Positions 42,594 to 54,023 of a stretch of DNA of 64,000 nucleotides are shown here, piece after piece; the stretch's first letter is position 1, and every line of letters starts with the position of its first letter. Made by a program: the position numbers and the translations under genes. The notes beneath the pieces are model-generated. The model was not told the DNA's origin. It worked only from the letters and a program-made list of their open reading frames with translations, and made no database searches. This DNA is from Croceibacterium mercuriale (lineage in GTDB: Bacteria > Pseudomonadota > Alphaproteobacteria > Sphingomonadales > Sphingomonadaceae): positions 186,001 to 250,000 of the forward strand of contig NZ_JTDN01000002.1 of assembly GCF_000802385.1 (NCBI RefSeq). The letters run 5' to 3'.

Positions 42594-44405
42594 TCAGTTG
42601 CCCGAGCGGGACGCCCGCTTGCGCTGGTTCGGGTCGAGGTAGCGCTTGCGCAGGCGCACGCTCTGCGGCGTCACTTCCACCAGCTCGTCATCCTGGATGT
42701 AGGCGATGGCCTGCTCCAGCGTCATCTTGCGCGGCGGCGTCAGGCGGACGGCATCGTCCTTGCCGGTCGACCGGAAGTTGGTCAGCTGCTTGGACTTGAG
42801 GGGGTTCACCTCCAGATCCTGCGGCTTCGCATTCTCGCCGATGATCATGCCTTCGTACAGCTTCTCACCCGGGTTGATGAACAGCACGCCGCGTTCTTCC
42901 AGGGCGTTCAGCGCGTAGGGTACGGCCTCACCCTGCTCCATGGAGATCAGCACGCCGTTCTGGCGGCCGCTGATCGGACCCTTGTAGGGCCCGTACTTCT
43001 CGAACAGCCGGTTCATGATCCCGGTGCCGCGCGTGTCGGACAGGAATTCGCCGTGATAGCCGATCAGGCCGCGGCTGGGGGCGGAGAAGGTGATGCGCGT
43101 CTTGCCGGCGCCGGACGGGCGCATGTCGGTCATCTCGCCCTTGCGGGCCGCCATCTTCTCGACAACCGTGCCGCTGAACTCCTCGTCCACGTCGATCACG
43201 ACGGTCTCGTACGGCTCCTCGCGGTTGGCGCCCTCGCCCTTGAACAGCACGCGCGGACGGCTGATCGACAGCTCGAACCCTTCGCGGCGCATGTTCTCGA
43301 TCAGCACGCCCAGCTGCAGCTCGCCGCGGCCGGCCACCTCGAAGGCGTCCTTCTCGGCGCTCTCGGTCAGGCGGATGGCGACGTTGGTTTCCGCCTCACG
43401 CTCCAGCCGGTCGCGAATCACGCGGCTCTGCACCTTGTCACCCTCGCGGCCCGCATAGGGGCTGTCGTTCACGGCGAAGCTCATGGACAGCGTCGGCGGA
43501 TCGATCGGCTGCGCATGGACCGGCACGGAGACGGTCGGATCGCACAGCGTGTTGGACACGGTCGCCACGGTCAGGCCGGCAATGGCGACGATGTCGCCCG
43601 CCTTGGCATGCAGCACGGGCACGCGGTCCAGGCCTTCATAGGAGAAGATCTTGGTCGCACGGCCGGTCTCGACCTGCTTGCCGAACACGTCCAGCGCCTT
43701 GATCGGCATGCCGACTTCCAGGCGGCCGCTTTCCACGCGGCCGGTCAGGATGCGGCCCAGGAACGGGTCGCGGTCCAGCAGGGTCGCCAGCATGGCGAAG
43801 GCACCGTCCTCGTCCAGGTCGGGCGCGGGCACGTGGCTCACGATCTTCTCGAACAGCGGCACCAGGTCGCCCTCGCGCACGTCCTCGCTCACGCCGGCAT
43901 AGCCGTTGCGGCCGGAGGCGTAGAGCACAGGGAAGTCGAGCTGCTCGTCATTGGCATCCAGCGTCACGAACAGGTCGAACACCTCGTCCAGCACCTCGGT
44001 CGCGCGGGCGTCGGAGCGGTCGATCTTGTTGACCACCACGATCGGCTTCAGGCCCAGGCCCAGCGCCTTGCCGGTGACGAACTTGGTCTGCGGCATCGGC
44101 CCTTCGGCCGCGTCCACCAGCAGGATCACGCCATCCACCATGGACAGGATGCGCTCCACCTCGGCGCCGAAATCGGCGTGACCCGGGGTGTCGACGATGT
44201 TGATGCGGTGGTTGCGCCACTCGATGGAGGTCGGCTTCGCCAGGATGGTGATCCCGCGTTCCTTTTCCAGGTCGTTCGAATCCATGGCCCGTTCTTCCAC
44301 GCGCTGATTCTCGCGGAAGGTGCCGGACTGGCGGAACAGCTGGTCGACAAGAGTTGTCTTGCCGTGGTCGACGTGGGCGATGATCGCCACGTTGCGCAGG
44401 GACAT
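42594..44405 (-). CDS. typA: translational GTPase TypA/BipA
   Basis: A 603-residue ribosome-associated GTPase of the EF-G class, involved in stress adaptation and 50S assembly. G motifs: HVDHGKTTL (residues 10-18), the G3 DTPGHADF, and [11 protein letters not shown]-like domains follow, and the C-terminal domain has [18 protein letters not shown] and [11 protein letters not shown]. The ATG at 44405 ([11 protein letters not shown]) is the family start; 27 extra codons upstream are open but not conserved. Divergent from the dienelactone hydrolase gene. Confidence 0.96.
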   Translation of the reverse strand: MSLRNVAIIAHVDHGKTTLVDQLFRQSGTFRENQRVEERAMDSNDLEKERGITILAKPTSIEWRNHRINIVDTPGHADFGAEVERILSMVDGVILLVDAAEGPMPQTKFVTGKALGLGLKPIVVVNKIDRSDARATEVLDEVFDLFVTLDANDEQLDFPVLYASGRNGYAGVSEDVREGDLVPLFEKIVSHVPAPDLDEDGAFAMLATLLDRDPFLGRILTGRVESGRLEVGMPIKALDVFGKQVETGRATKIFSYEGLDRVPVLHAKAGDIVAIAGLTVATVSNTLCDPTVSVPVHAQPIDPPTLSMSFAVNDSPYAGREGDKVQSRVIRDRLEREAETNVAIRLTESAEKDAFEVAGRGELQLGVLIENMRREGFELSISRPRVLFKGEGANREEPYETVVIDVDEEFSGTVVEKMAARKGEMTDMRPSGAGKTRITFSAPSRGLIGYHGEFLSDTRGTGIMNRLFEKYGPYKGPISGRQNGVLISMEQGEAVPYALNALEERGVLFINPGEKLYEGMIIGENAKPQDLEVNPLKSKQLTNFRSTGKDDAVRLTPPRKMTLEQAIAYIQDDELVEVTPQSVRLRKRYLDPNQRKRASRSGN

Positions 44406-44553
44406 GGTGCGTAAGGCTTTCGGAAGAGAATGGATCGCCGCGCCCTTAGCCGCGATGACGCGTTGCAACAAGGGGCGCGCTGTCATGCCGCTCCTTTGCC
44501 GCCCGCGCCGATGCCGCTAGGACACGGTAGAGGCCCAGCAGGAGTTTGATACG

Positions 44554-45408
44554 ATGTGCGAGCAGGATCATGTGACGACGATGCGCGCCGGTCTCAGCCG
44601 GCGGCAGTTCGGCGCGTTTGCCGGCCTTGGCGCCCTGGCGGCCTGCGCCACCCCAAATGCGGGCGCGGCGGCCGGCCTGGCGGAGCGCAAGGTGACCTTT
44701 CCCGCCGACGGCGCGACGATGGATGCGTTCTGGGTCCACCCGCGCGACGGTCGTCACCCGGCGGTGATCCTGTGGCCCGATATCGCAGGCCTGCGCCCGG
44801 TATTCGAGATGATGGCCCGGCGGCTGGCGACGCAGGGCTTCGCCGTGCTGGTGCTGAACCCCTATTTCCGGGACCGGCCCGCCCCGCAATTCGCCGATTT
44901 TGCCGCGATCATGGAGGCCGGCTTCGCCACCGTGGCGCCATGGCGGGCGAAGAACGATGCCGCCGGCGTGACGCGCACCGCGCGCGATGTGGTCGCATGG
45001 CTCGACGGGCAGCCGCAGGTCGACACGAACGCTGGCATCGGCACGCAGGGCTATTGCATGGGTGGCCCATACACGGTGTGGACCGCCGCCGCAGCGCCGA
45101 CGCGGGTGAAGGCAGCGGCCAGCTTCCATGGCGGCGGTCTGGTCACCGATGCGCCAACCAGCCCGCATGCGGTGCTGGACGACACGCAGGCGCAGTTCCT
45201 CATCGCGATCGCGCAGGATGACGATGCCAAGGCGCCCGGCGACAAGGACACGCTGCGGCAGGCAGCGCAGGCTGCCGGGCGTCCGGCGATCGTGGAGGTG
45301 TTCGCCGGCGACCATGGCTGGACCGTGGCCGACAGCCCGGCCTACGCGGAAGCGGAGGCGGAACGCGCCTGGACCGCGCTGCTGGCGCTGTACGAACGGG
45401 CGCTGTGA
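44554..45408 (+). CDS. dienelactone hydrolase family protein, Tat lipoprotein
   Basis: A 284-residue alpha/beta hydrolase with the DLH nucleophile Cys in TQGYCMGGPYT, a catalytic Asp in the DDDAKAP region and His in AGDHGWT. The N-terminus has a twin-arginine motif SRRQFGAF, a hydrophobic stretch and a lipobox LAAC, so export by Tat and lipid anchoring are predicted; most DLH proteins are cytosolic. The first ATG (44554) leaves a 14-residue leader; ATG 44581 is possible. A perfect hairpin follows the gene. Confidence 0.87.
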   Translation: MCEQDHVTTMRAGLSRRQFGAFAGLGALAACATPNAGAAAGLAERKVTFPADGATMDAFWVHPRDGRHPAVILWPDIAGLRPVFEMMARRLATQGFAVLVLNPYFRDRPAPQFADFAAIMEAGFATVAPWRAKNDAAGVTRTARDVVAWLDGQPQVDTNAGIGTQGYCMGGPYTVWTAAAAPTRVKAAASFHGGGLVTDAPTSPHAVLDDTQAQFLIAIAQDDDAKAPGDKDTLRQAAQAAGRPAIVEVFAGDHGWTVADSPAYAEAEAERAWTALLALYERAL

Positions 45409-45415
45409 CCGGGCG

Positions 45416-45437
45416 GCGGCAGGTCAGCGCCTGCCGC
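45416..45437. terminator. hairpin between dienelactone hydrolase gene and GFA pseudogene
   Basis: A perfect 8-base stem GCGGCAGG/CCTGCCGC with a 6-base loop, placed between the two convergent stop codons. It may act in both directions, though no T-run is present. Confidence 0.6.
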
Positions 45438-45781
45438 TCACCATTGGTGGCGGCCGTCCACGTCGATGATGGTGATCGCATCACGATCGAAATCGACGTT
45501 CATCCGGACGTTGTAGCTCATCTTCTCGACATCGGGCTGCTCATGGTCGGGCGAGCGGCCATGCGTGACCATGCCGCAGGTGGCACAGCTGAAATGCGCG
45601 CCATCGGTCGGTGCTAGGTGATCAGGTCGCGCCCGGTGCCCAGCAACGTGAACTGGTCGGGCGGGCAATAGGCCCACCGGGCCCCGACTCGGTCGCAATA
45701 GGTGCAGTTGCACCGGGTGACCTGTTCGGGCGTCGGCGCCTGGAACCGCACCCTTTCGCAATGACAGCTGCCTTCGAACAT
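45438..45781 (-). pseudogene. GFA-family (glutathione-dependent formaldehyde-activating-like) gene, frameshifted
   Basis: The reading frame from ATG 45781 encodes a GFA domain start with zinc-type cysteines (SCHCERVRF, CNCTYCDRVG) but ends at TAG (45614-45616) after 55 residues. The continuation is in another frame, directly after: GAHFSCATCGMVTHGRSPD up to the stop at 45438. One missing base next to the TAG restores a full-length protein of about 114 residues. The GFA domain is common in small zinc proteins of uncertain function. It is either a real pseudogene or a sequencing error. Confidence 0.85.
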
Positions 45782-45831
45782 GCCCGCTCTCCCGTGACCT
45801 GCGCGACCCAGGTGGCCGTCAGCCGCTCCTG

Positions 45832-46842
45832 TCAGCCAGCGTCCGTCTCCGCCGGAAACTCTTCCGTGTCGATCGTGCCCCGGATCGCGTCATGATACCG
45901 GTGCCCGCGCACGGTCAGCTGGCTGATGAGCACCCCCGCCTCCGTCACGATCTCCTCCGCCACGGCGATCGTCGCGGCGGCGTGGTTCTGCTCCAGGTGG
46001 GCGATGCTGGTGGTGCCGGGGATCGCATGCACATGCTCGCCCTGCTGCAGTACCCAACGCAGCGCCAGCTGTGCGGGTGTGAGGCCCGCCTCCTGCGCCA
46101 GCGCCGCCAAGCCCCGGATCAGGCGCAAGTTCTCCGGCCAGTTCTCCGCCGAGAAGCGCGGCATCGACCGGCGCAGGTCGCCGTCCTCGAGCGTGGAGGG
46201 ATCGGCCAGTTCCGCGCCAAACGCCCCGCGGCCCAGCGGGCTGAAGGCGACCAGCGCGATGCCGAGCTCCGTGCAGGCATCCTTGACCCCCAGTTCGACA
46301 TTGCGGGTCCACAGCGAATATTCGGTCTGCACCGCGGCCATCGGGTGCACGGCATGCGCCTCGCGGACATGCGCTGCGCTCCATTCGGATACGCCATAAG
46401 CGCCGATCTTGCCGGCGGCGATCGCTTCCGCCAGCGCGCCGACCATGTCGGCAACCGGCACCTTGCGATCGAACCGGTGCATGTAGAACAGGTCGATATG
46501 GTCGGTCTGCAACCGTGCCAGGCTGTCCTCGATGGACTGGTGCATGGCCGCCGGGCGGCAGTCGATCCCGCGATTGGCCCCTTCGACCACGATGCCGGTC
46601 TTGCTCGCCAGCAGGAACTCGCCACGCCGGGCCTTAAGCGCACGGGCCAGCAACTCCTCGTTGGTGCCCTTGCCGTAGATGTTGGCCGTGTCGAGGTGGT
46701 TGCAGCCCAGGTCCAGCGCGCGGTTCAGCAGGCGGACCTTGTCCTCCTCCGCCGGTGGCGTGCCATACGCCCAGGACAGGTTCATGCAGCCCAGCCCGAT
46801 CGGATGGACCTGGCGCCCCGCCAGCAAACGGATCACGACCAT
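45832..46842 (-). CDS. aldo/keto reductase
   Basis: A 336-residue NADPH-dependent oxidoreductase. Catalytic tetrad positions: Asp in LDTANIYG, Tyr in NIYGKGTNE, Lys in LLASKTGIV and His in FYMHRFDR. The cofactor segment is SPLGRGAFG. It is the last gene of the ligC-side operon, its ATG (46842) overlapping the ligC stop by 10 bases. No step of the 4,5-cleavage pathway needs this enzyme, so it may reduce an aldehyde entering or leaving the pathway; that is inference. Confidence 0.9.
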   Translation of the reverse strand: MVVIRLLAGRQVHPIGLGCMNLSWAYGTPPAEEDKVRLLNRALDLGCNHLDTANIYGKGTNEELLARALKARRGEFLLASKTGIVVEGANRGIDCRPAAMHQSIEDSLARLQTDHIDLFYMHRFDRKVPVADMVGALAEAIAAGKIGAYGVSEWSAAHVREAHAVHPMAAVQTEYSLWTRNVELGVKDACTELGIALVAFSPLGRGAFGAELADPSTLEDGDLRRSMPRFSAENWPENLRLIRGLAALAQEAGLTPAQLALRWVLQQGEHVHAIPGTTSIAHLEQNHAAATIAVAEEIVTEAGVLISQLTVRGHRYHDAIRGTIDTEEFPAETDAG

Positions 46843-47789
46843 CCGTCCTGCGCTTCCAGCTGCTGCGCCAGTTCGCCGATCACGCGGTAGCAATCCAGCA
46901 CCTGCGCGACCGAGCTGTTCGGCTCGCGCCCTTCGCGGATCGCGGCCACGAATTCGCGGTCCTGCAGCTCGATGCCATTGTTGCTGACCGCCACGCCGGC
47001 CAGGTCCACCGGTTCCTCGCGCCCGGTCACCAGGTCGTCGTAGCGGGCGATGTAGGTGGCGCTGTCGCCGATGTAGCGGAAGAAGGTGCCCAGCGGCCCG
47101 TCATTGTTGAACGACAGCGACAGGGTGCAGATCGCGCCGGTTTCGCTCTTCAGCTGGATCGACATGTCCATCGCGATGCCCAGTTCCGGGTGCTTCGGCC
47201 CCTGGATCGCATTGGCGGCGACGATGCGGCCCGCCTGATAGGCGAACAGGTCGATCGTGTGCGCCGCATGGTGCCACAGCAGGTGGTCGGTCCAGCTGCG
47301 CGCCTCGCCCTTGGCGTTCATGTTCTTGCGACGGAAGAAATAGGTCTGCACATCCATCTGCTGCACGGCGAACTCGCCTGCCACGATGCGGTTGTGCACG
47401 TACTGATGGCTGGGATTGAAGCGGCGGGTGTGGCCGACCATGCAGACGCGGCCGGTCGCCTGCGCCTTGTCCGCCACGGCCTGCGCATCGCCCCAGCTGT
47501 CGGACAGCGGGATTTCCACCTGCACATGCTTGCCCGCCTCCATGCACTGGATCGCCTGTTCGGCGTGCATCTGGGTGGGCGTGCACAGGATCACCGCGTC
47601 GACGTCCGGCAAGGCCAGCGCCTCGCCGAGCTCGGTGCCGGAATGGGGCGCGCCATACTTCGCGGCGACCTCCGCCGCCTGCTCGGCCCGGCGGCTGATG
47701 ACGGAGGCGATCTCCACCCCGTCGATTTTCCGGAGGCCGTCGAGATGCTTTTCGCCAAAGGCACCGGCGCCGATCAGGGCGATACGCAT
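46833..47789 (-). CDS. ligC: 4-carboxy-2-hydroxymuconate-6-semialdehyde dehydrogenase
   Basis: A 318-residue Gfo/Idh/MocA-type NAD(P) dehydrogenase that oxidises the ring-cleavage product (as its cyclic hemiacetal) to 2-pyrone-4,6-dicarboxylate. The nucleotide loop is IGAGAFGEKH (residues 6-15) and the family EIPLSDSW replaces the usual EKP. HLLWHHAAHTIDLF fits LigC. The position directly after ligAB confirms the role. The ATG at 47789 follows a GGGGGAA ribosome binding site region on the opposite-strand text. Confidence 0.94.
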   Translation of the reverse strand: MRIALIGAGAFGEKHLDGLRKIDGVEIASVISRRAEQAAEVAAKYGAPHSGTELGEALALPDVDAVILCTPTQMHAEQAIQCMEAGKHVQVEIPLSDSWGDAQAVADKAQATGRVCMVGHTRRFNPSHQYVHNRIVAGEFAVQQMDVQTYFFRRKNMNAKGEARSWTDHLLWHHAAHTIDLFAYQAGRIVAANAIQGPKHPELGIAMDMSIQLKSETGAICTLSLSFNNDGPLGTFFRYIGDSATYIARYDDLVTGREEPVDLAGVAVSNNGIELQDREFVAAIREGREPNSSVAQVLDCYRVIGELAQQLEAQDGWS

Positions 47790-47823
47790 GGGGGGAACTC
47801 CTGTAAGTTTCGTGGGCAACGGG

Positions 47824-48702
<879 letters not shown>

Positions 48703-49119
48703 TCAGTACCCTCCCTTGATCGAGCGGTTGCCATGGGGCGAGCGCCCGCCGCCGACCATCATCGCGAAATATTCGTCCTTGGTCATGCCGGTCATGGTGC
48801 TGACCGCATCCTGGAAACTCAGCTTGTCGGTGGAGAACAGCTTGGCCAGGAAATAGATGTTGCCGCCCAGGTCCAGCAGCAAATTGTAATCGCGTGCGAT
48901 CACCGCATCCTTGATCTCGTCCGACAGCTGCCATTCGTCCAGATAGGCGCGCTGGTCCGCCAGGAAGCGTGCGCGGTTGTCTTCCTTCATCAGGCTCATG
49001 GCGAACTGGTTCAGGTGGTATCCCTGCCGCGCCCGGCGCGCGGTATAGACGCGGGTGCCGGGGATGTCGTCGAACTCGGCGAGGTAGGCGGCCACATCGC
49101 GCGGCATGGTCTGTGTCAT
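48703..49119 (-). CDS. ligA: protocatechuate 4,5-dioxygenase alpha subunit
   Basis: The 138-residue small subunit that caps the LigB active site. Family segments are GTRVYTARRARQGYHLNQF, ARFLADQRAYLDEW and DLGGNIYFLAKLF, then MTGMTKDEYFAMMVGG. The start at ATG 49119 has GGGAGA 8 bases upstream; a TTG five codons earlier is less likely. It lies next to ligB and starts before the end of the DUF2218 gene by 4 bases. Confidence 0.96.
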   Translation of the reverse strand: MTQTMPRDVAAYLAEFDDIPGTRVYTARRARQGYHLNQFAMSLMKEDNRARFLADQRAYLDEWQLSDEIKDAVIARDYNLLLDLGGNIYFLAKLFSTDKLSFQDAVSTMTGMTKDEYFAMMVGGGRSPHGNRSIKGGY

Positions 49120-49421
49120 GGCTTGTTCTCCCAAACATAGCTGAGCGGCGCCTCGCGGAAGGCGAAGCGGTCGAGATGCCGCTCGATCACGCCGCGCAGC
49201 TGTTCGTTGCGGCTTTCATCGGGCGTGACCAGGGTAATGGCAATGCCGGCGGGTTGCGCATGCATCACGGCATTGTCGTGCTCGCCGAACGGAAATGCGG
49301 CGGTCTGCCCGTCCGCATCCCAGCTGGCGGCCATCTTGTGGCTCCAGTGCTTGACCAGCTGCTGCAGGTAGCGGGCGGGCTGTTCGCACGGTGCGAAGCC
49401 GGTGGCGGTGACGCCCGTCAC
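49116..49421 (-). CDS. DUF2218 domain protein embedded in the lig operon
   Basis: A 101-residue protein that matches the DUF2218 family (PF09981): RYLQQLVKHWSHK near residue 17, FGEHDNAVMHAQP in the middle and the C-terminal HLDRFAFREAPLSYVW. Translation starts at GTG (49421), overlapping the ligJ stop by 4 bases (GTGA), and its stop overlaps the ligA start by 4 bases, so it is translated in tandem with both. The function of DUF2218 is unknown. The tight coupling suggests a role linked to dioxygenase supply or maturation, which is inference only. Confidence 0.88.
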   Translation of the reverse strand: MTGVTATGFAPCEQPARYLQQLVKHWSHKMAASWDADGQTAAFPFGEHDNAVMHAQPAGIAITLVTPDESRNEQLRGVIERHLDRFAFREAPLSYVWENKP

Positions 49422-50443
49422 AATCCGCGCGCCTGCAATTGCGCATCCAGCCGCGGGAACACCCGGCGAGCATTGCCTTCGAAGATCGCGTGACGCTGCT
49501 CCGCCGTGATGTCGAGCGCATCGACGTAGCGCTTGGTGTCGTCGAAATACTGCCCCGTCTCCGGGTCGATGCCGCGCACCGCGCCGACCATCTCGCTGCC
49601 GAACAGGATGTTCTTGCTCTCGATCACCTTGGCCAGCAGGTCGATGCCCGGCTGGTGGTAGACGCAGGTGTCGAAGAACACGTTGTTCATCAGGTGCTGG
49701 TCCAGCGTCGGCTGCTTCAGCATGTCCGCCAGCCCGCGATAGCGGCCCCAGTGGAACGGCACGGCGCCGCCGCCATGCGGGATGATGAAGCGCAGGGTCG
49801 GGAAGCGGCTGAACAGGTCCCCCTGCAGCAGTTGCATGAAGGCGACCGTGTCCGCGGCGATGTAGAACCCGCCGGTGGCATGCATCGCCGGGTTGCAGCT
49901 GCCGGACACGTGGATCATCGCCGGCACGTCCAGCTCCACCATCGCCTCGTAGATCGGGAACCAGTACGGGTCCGTCAGCGGTGGATGGGTGAAGTGCCCG
50001 CCACCGGGATCGGGGTTCAGGTTGCAGCCGATGAAGCCCAGTTCCGTGACGCAGCGGCGCAGTTCGGTGACCGACTCCGCCAGATCCGCCTGTGGGCTCT
50101 GCGGCAGCATGCACACGCCGGTGAACGTATCCGGGTAAAGCTGCGTCACGCGCCAGATGAGATCGTTGCAATGCCGCGCCCAAGCGGCGCTGACCCGCTG
50201 GTCGCCCACATGATGCGCCATGGCGCTGGCGCGGGGGGAGAAGATGGTCAGGTCCGCACCGCGCTCCCTGATCAGGCGCAGCTGGTTGTCCTCGATCGTC
50301 TGGCGCACCTCGTCATCGCTGATCGCGGGGTATGGCGGCGGAGCGCTCCCCTCCTTGAAAGCGGCGACCTGCGCCTCGCGCCACTGGTCGTGCCCCTTGG
50401 GCAGGACGGTATAGTGGCCGTGGCAGTCGATGATCAGTGTCAT
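49418..50443 (-). CDS. ligJ: 4-oxalomesaconate hydratase
   Basis: A 341-residue amidohydrolase-superfamily enzyme that hydrates 4-oxalomesaconate to 4-carboxy-4-hydroxy-2-oxoadipate. The metal motif is DCHGHY (residues 6-11). AMIHVSG, FIIPHGGGAVPFHWGRY and LFGSEMVGAV are family features. Neighbouring ligABC support the assignment over related gallate-pathway hydratases. Its ATG overlaps the upstream DUF1932 gene stop by 4 bases. Confidence 0.95.
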   Translation of the reverse strand: MTLIIDCHGHYTVLPKGHDQWREAQVAAFKEGSAPPPYPAISDDEVRQTIEDNQLRLIRERGADLTIFSPRASAMAHHVGDQRVSAAWARHCNDLIWRVTQLYPDTFTGVCMLPQSPQADLAESVTELRRCVTELGFIGCNLNPDPGGGHFTHPPLTDPYWFPIYEAMVELDVPAMIHVSGSCNPAMHATGGFYIAADTVAFMQLLQGDLFSRFPTLRFIIPHGGGAVPFHWGRYRGLADMLKQPTLDQHLMNNVFFDTCVYHQPGIDLLAKVIESKNILFGSEMVGAVRGIDPETGQYFDDTKRYVDALDITAEQRHAIFEGNARRVFPRLDAQLQARGL

Positions 50444-51273
50444 GCGGCCGATCCCCCCTCTTCTGTTCTGGTGTCTGTCGTTGCGGCGCGGCGTTGCGAA
50501 AGCACGGTCCCGCGCGTCATCACCGGCTCCACTCCCAATGCGTCCAGGGTGCGGGTGGCTTCTTCCATCTCCGCCGCCCGGCGCAAGCCGTGGGTGGCCA
50601 TCCGTTCGCGATTATACGCCACCCGCTCCGTCCAGGACAGCGCCTTCTCCGACGCATCGAGTGATGCCATCACCTCGGTGAACACGCCCGCGGCATCGGC
50701 CGCGGCGGCGCATTCATGACTCAGCGCCTCCAGCCCCTTCACCATCACGGAGCGGATCATCTTGATGGCCGATGCCCGGCCGATCTCCGCCCCGACAACC
50801 TGCCGCCGGGTGAAGCCCAGTGCGGCCAGCCCTGCGTCGGCCGCCTCCGCCGCCGCTCCGGCCAGCAGCAGCGGCACGGCCAAGTCCTGCCCCACGGGCG
50901 CCATCACCGCCACATCGACGTAACGCCCGCCAGCAGCCTCGACCGCAGCAGCGGCGGCCCGCTTGGTGCCGGGCGCGACCGAATTCATGTCGCACCACAG
51001 CGCCCCGGCGGGCAGCAGCGCGGCATAGTCCTGGGCTGCAGGCAGCGCACTGTCCGCGGTGACCAGGGACAGCACGATCTCCGCCCCGGCCAGCGCGGCG
51101 GCTGCATCCGGCGCCGGTGTCACGCCCAGCGGCTGCATCAGCGCCCGTCGCCCGGGCAGCATATCCCAGCCATGCGCATGGCCCGCCCAGCTGCCAGCGC
51201 GGGCAAAGCGCGATCCGGCCTCGCCGAAGCCGATCAGCGCAATGCGCGGTGGGTTGGTTGCCGTCAGACTCAT
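50440..51273 (-). CDS. DUF1932 / 6-phosphogluconate dehydrogenase-like oxidoreductase
   Basis: A 277-residue NAD(P)-binding protein: Rossmann motif GFGEAGSRFA (residues 16-25), SLVTADSA, and the family stretch APVGQDLAVPLLLAG, then a helical C-terminal domain with the usual Lys in SAIKMIRSVMVKGLEAL. It is the first gene of the minus-strand operon and lies 140 bases from ligK. Proteins of this family occur in other 4,5-cleavage clusters, but no reaction has been assigned to them that I know of. Confidence 0.88.
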   Translation of the reverse strand: MSLTATNPPRIALIGFGEAGSRFARAGSWAGHAHGWDMLPGRRALMQPLGVTPAPDAAAALAGAEIVLSLVTADSALPAAQDYAALLPAGALWCDMNSVAPGTKRAAAAAVEAAGGRYVDVAVMAPVGQDLAVPLLLAGAAAEAADAGLAALGFTRRQVVGAEIGRASAIKMIRSVMVKGLEALSHECAAAADAAGVFTEVMASLDASEKALSWTERVAYNRERMATHGLRRAAEMEEATRTLDALGVEPVMTRGTVLSQRRAATTDTRTEEGGSAA

Positions 51274-51412
51274 GATCCTCTTGCTCGGGCGTTTATCGGA
51301 TGCGGGCAGTGCTTACAAGTTATTGCAATATCATATAGCAAAGATGGCTTGACGGGGCGACCTGCCCGGGTCCACCCCGCCAGGCGCGAACATAAAGGCA
51401 GGAGAGTCGCCC
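51274..51412. promoter_or_regulatory. divergent promoter region of the two lig operons
   Basis: 139 bases between the DUF1932 and ligK starts, with an A/T-rich core near 51313-51345 in otherwise GC-rich sequence. The core contains a 19-base near-perfect palindrome. Ribosome binding sites AAGGCAGGAG (ligK) and CAAGAGGATC (minus side) flank it. Confidence 0.6.
51323..51341. promoter_or_regulatory. 19-bp near-perfect palindrome, candidate lig operator
   Basis: TTGC-N11-GCAA, symmetric at 8 of 9 base pairs about a central C. The arm spacing agrees with a T-N11-A LysR-type box. In Sphingobium the homologous operons are controlled by the LysR-type LigR (established knowledge), but no regulator gene is in this window. 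Confidence 0.5.
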
Positions 51413-52077
51413 ATGGCAGGTGTCGTCGTCCAGAACATCCAACGTGCAGATGCCGAAATCGTCGCCGCACTGGGCGCCTGCGGTGTCGCCACCGTGCATG
51501 AGTCGCAAGGACGCACCGGCCTGCTCGCCAGCTACATGCGGCCGATCTATGCCGGTGCGCGCATCGGTGCGTCGGCCGTCACCATCTCCGTGCCGCCGGG
51601 CGACAATTACATGGTCCATGCCGCGATCGAGCAGTGCCGCGACGGTGACGTGCTGGTGATCGCGCCCACCTCCCCGTGCGAGGACGGCTATTTCGGCGAC
51701 CTGCTGGCGACCAGCGCGCAGGCCCGCGGCGTGCGCGGGCTGATCATCGACGCCGGCATCCGCGACGTGCGCGACCTGACCGAAATGGGCTTCCCCGTCT
51801 GGGCCAAGCGGGTCTTCGCGCAAGGGACGATCAAGGCATCGCTGGGCAGCGTGAACGTGGACGTGGTCTGCGCCGGCGCCTTCATCCGCGCGGGCGACGT
51901 GATCGTGGCCGACGATGACGGCGTCTGCGTCGTCCGGCGGGAAGATGCGCCCGAGGTGCTGAAGGCCGCGCAGGCGCGCGAGGCGAACGAAGGGGCCAAG
52001 CGCCAGCGGCTGGCCGGGGGCGAGCTGGGCCTGGACATGTACGGCTTCCGCCAGAAACTGACCGACATGGGCCTGAA

Positions 52078-52087
<10 letters not shown>
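51413..52087 (+). CDS. ligK: 4-carboxy-4-hydroxy-2-oxoadipate aldolase
   Basis: A 224-residue class II aldolase of the HMG/CHA family (RraA-like fold) that splits 4-carboxy-4-hydroxy-2-oxoadipate to pyruvate and oxaloacetate. Active-site features are [22 protein letters not shown], the metal/substrate segment [14 protein letters not shown] and FPVWAKRV. The C-terminal tail [14 protein letters not shown] is typical of LigK. First gene of the plus-strand operon; it overlaps ligU by 10 bases. Confidence 0.96.
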
Positions 52088-54019
<1,932 letters not shown>

Positions 54020-54023
54020 CCGG

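Noticed and set aside
41481-44414. A 977-codon open frame on the plus strand
   Set aside because: Antisense to the SPFH protein and typA, both clear full-length genes. A shadow of biased codons.
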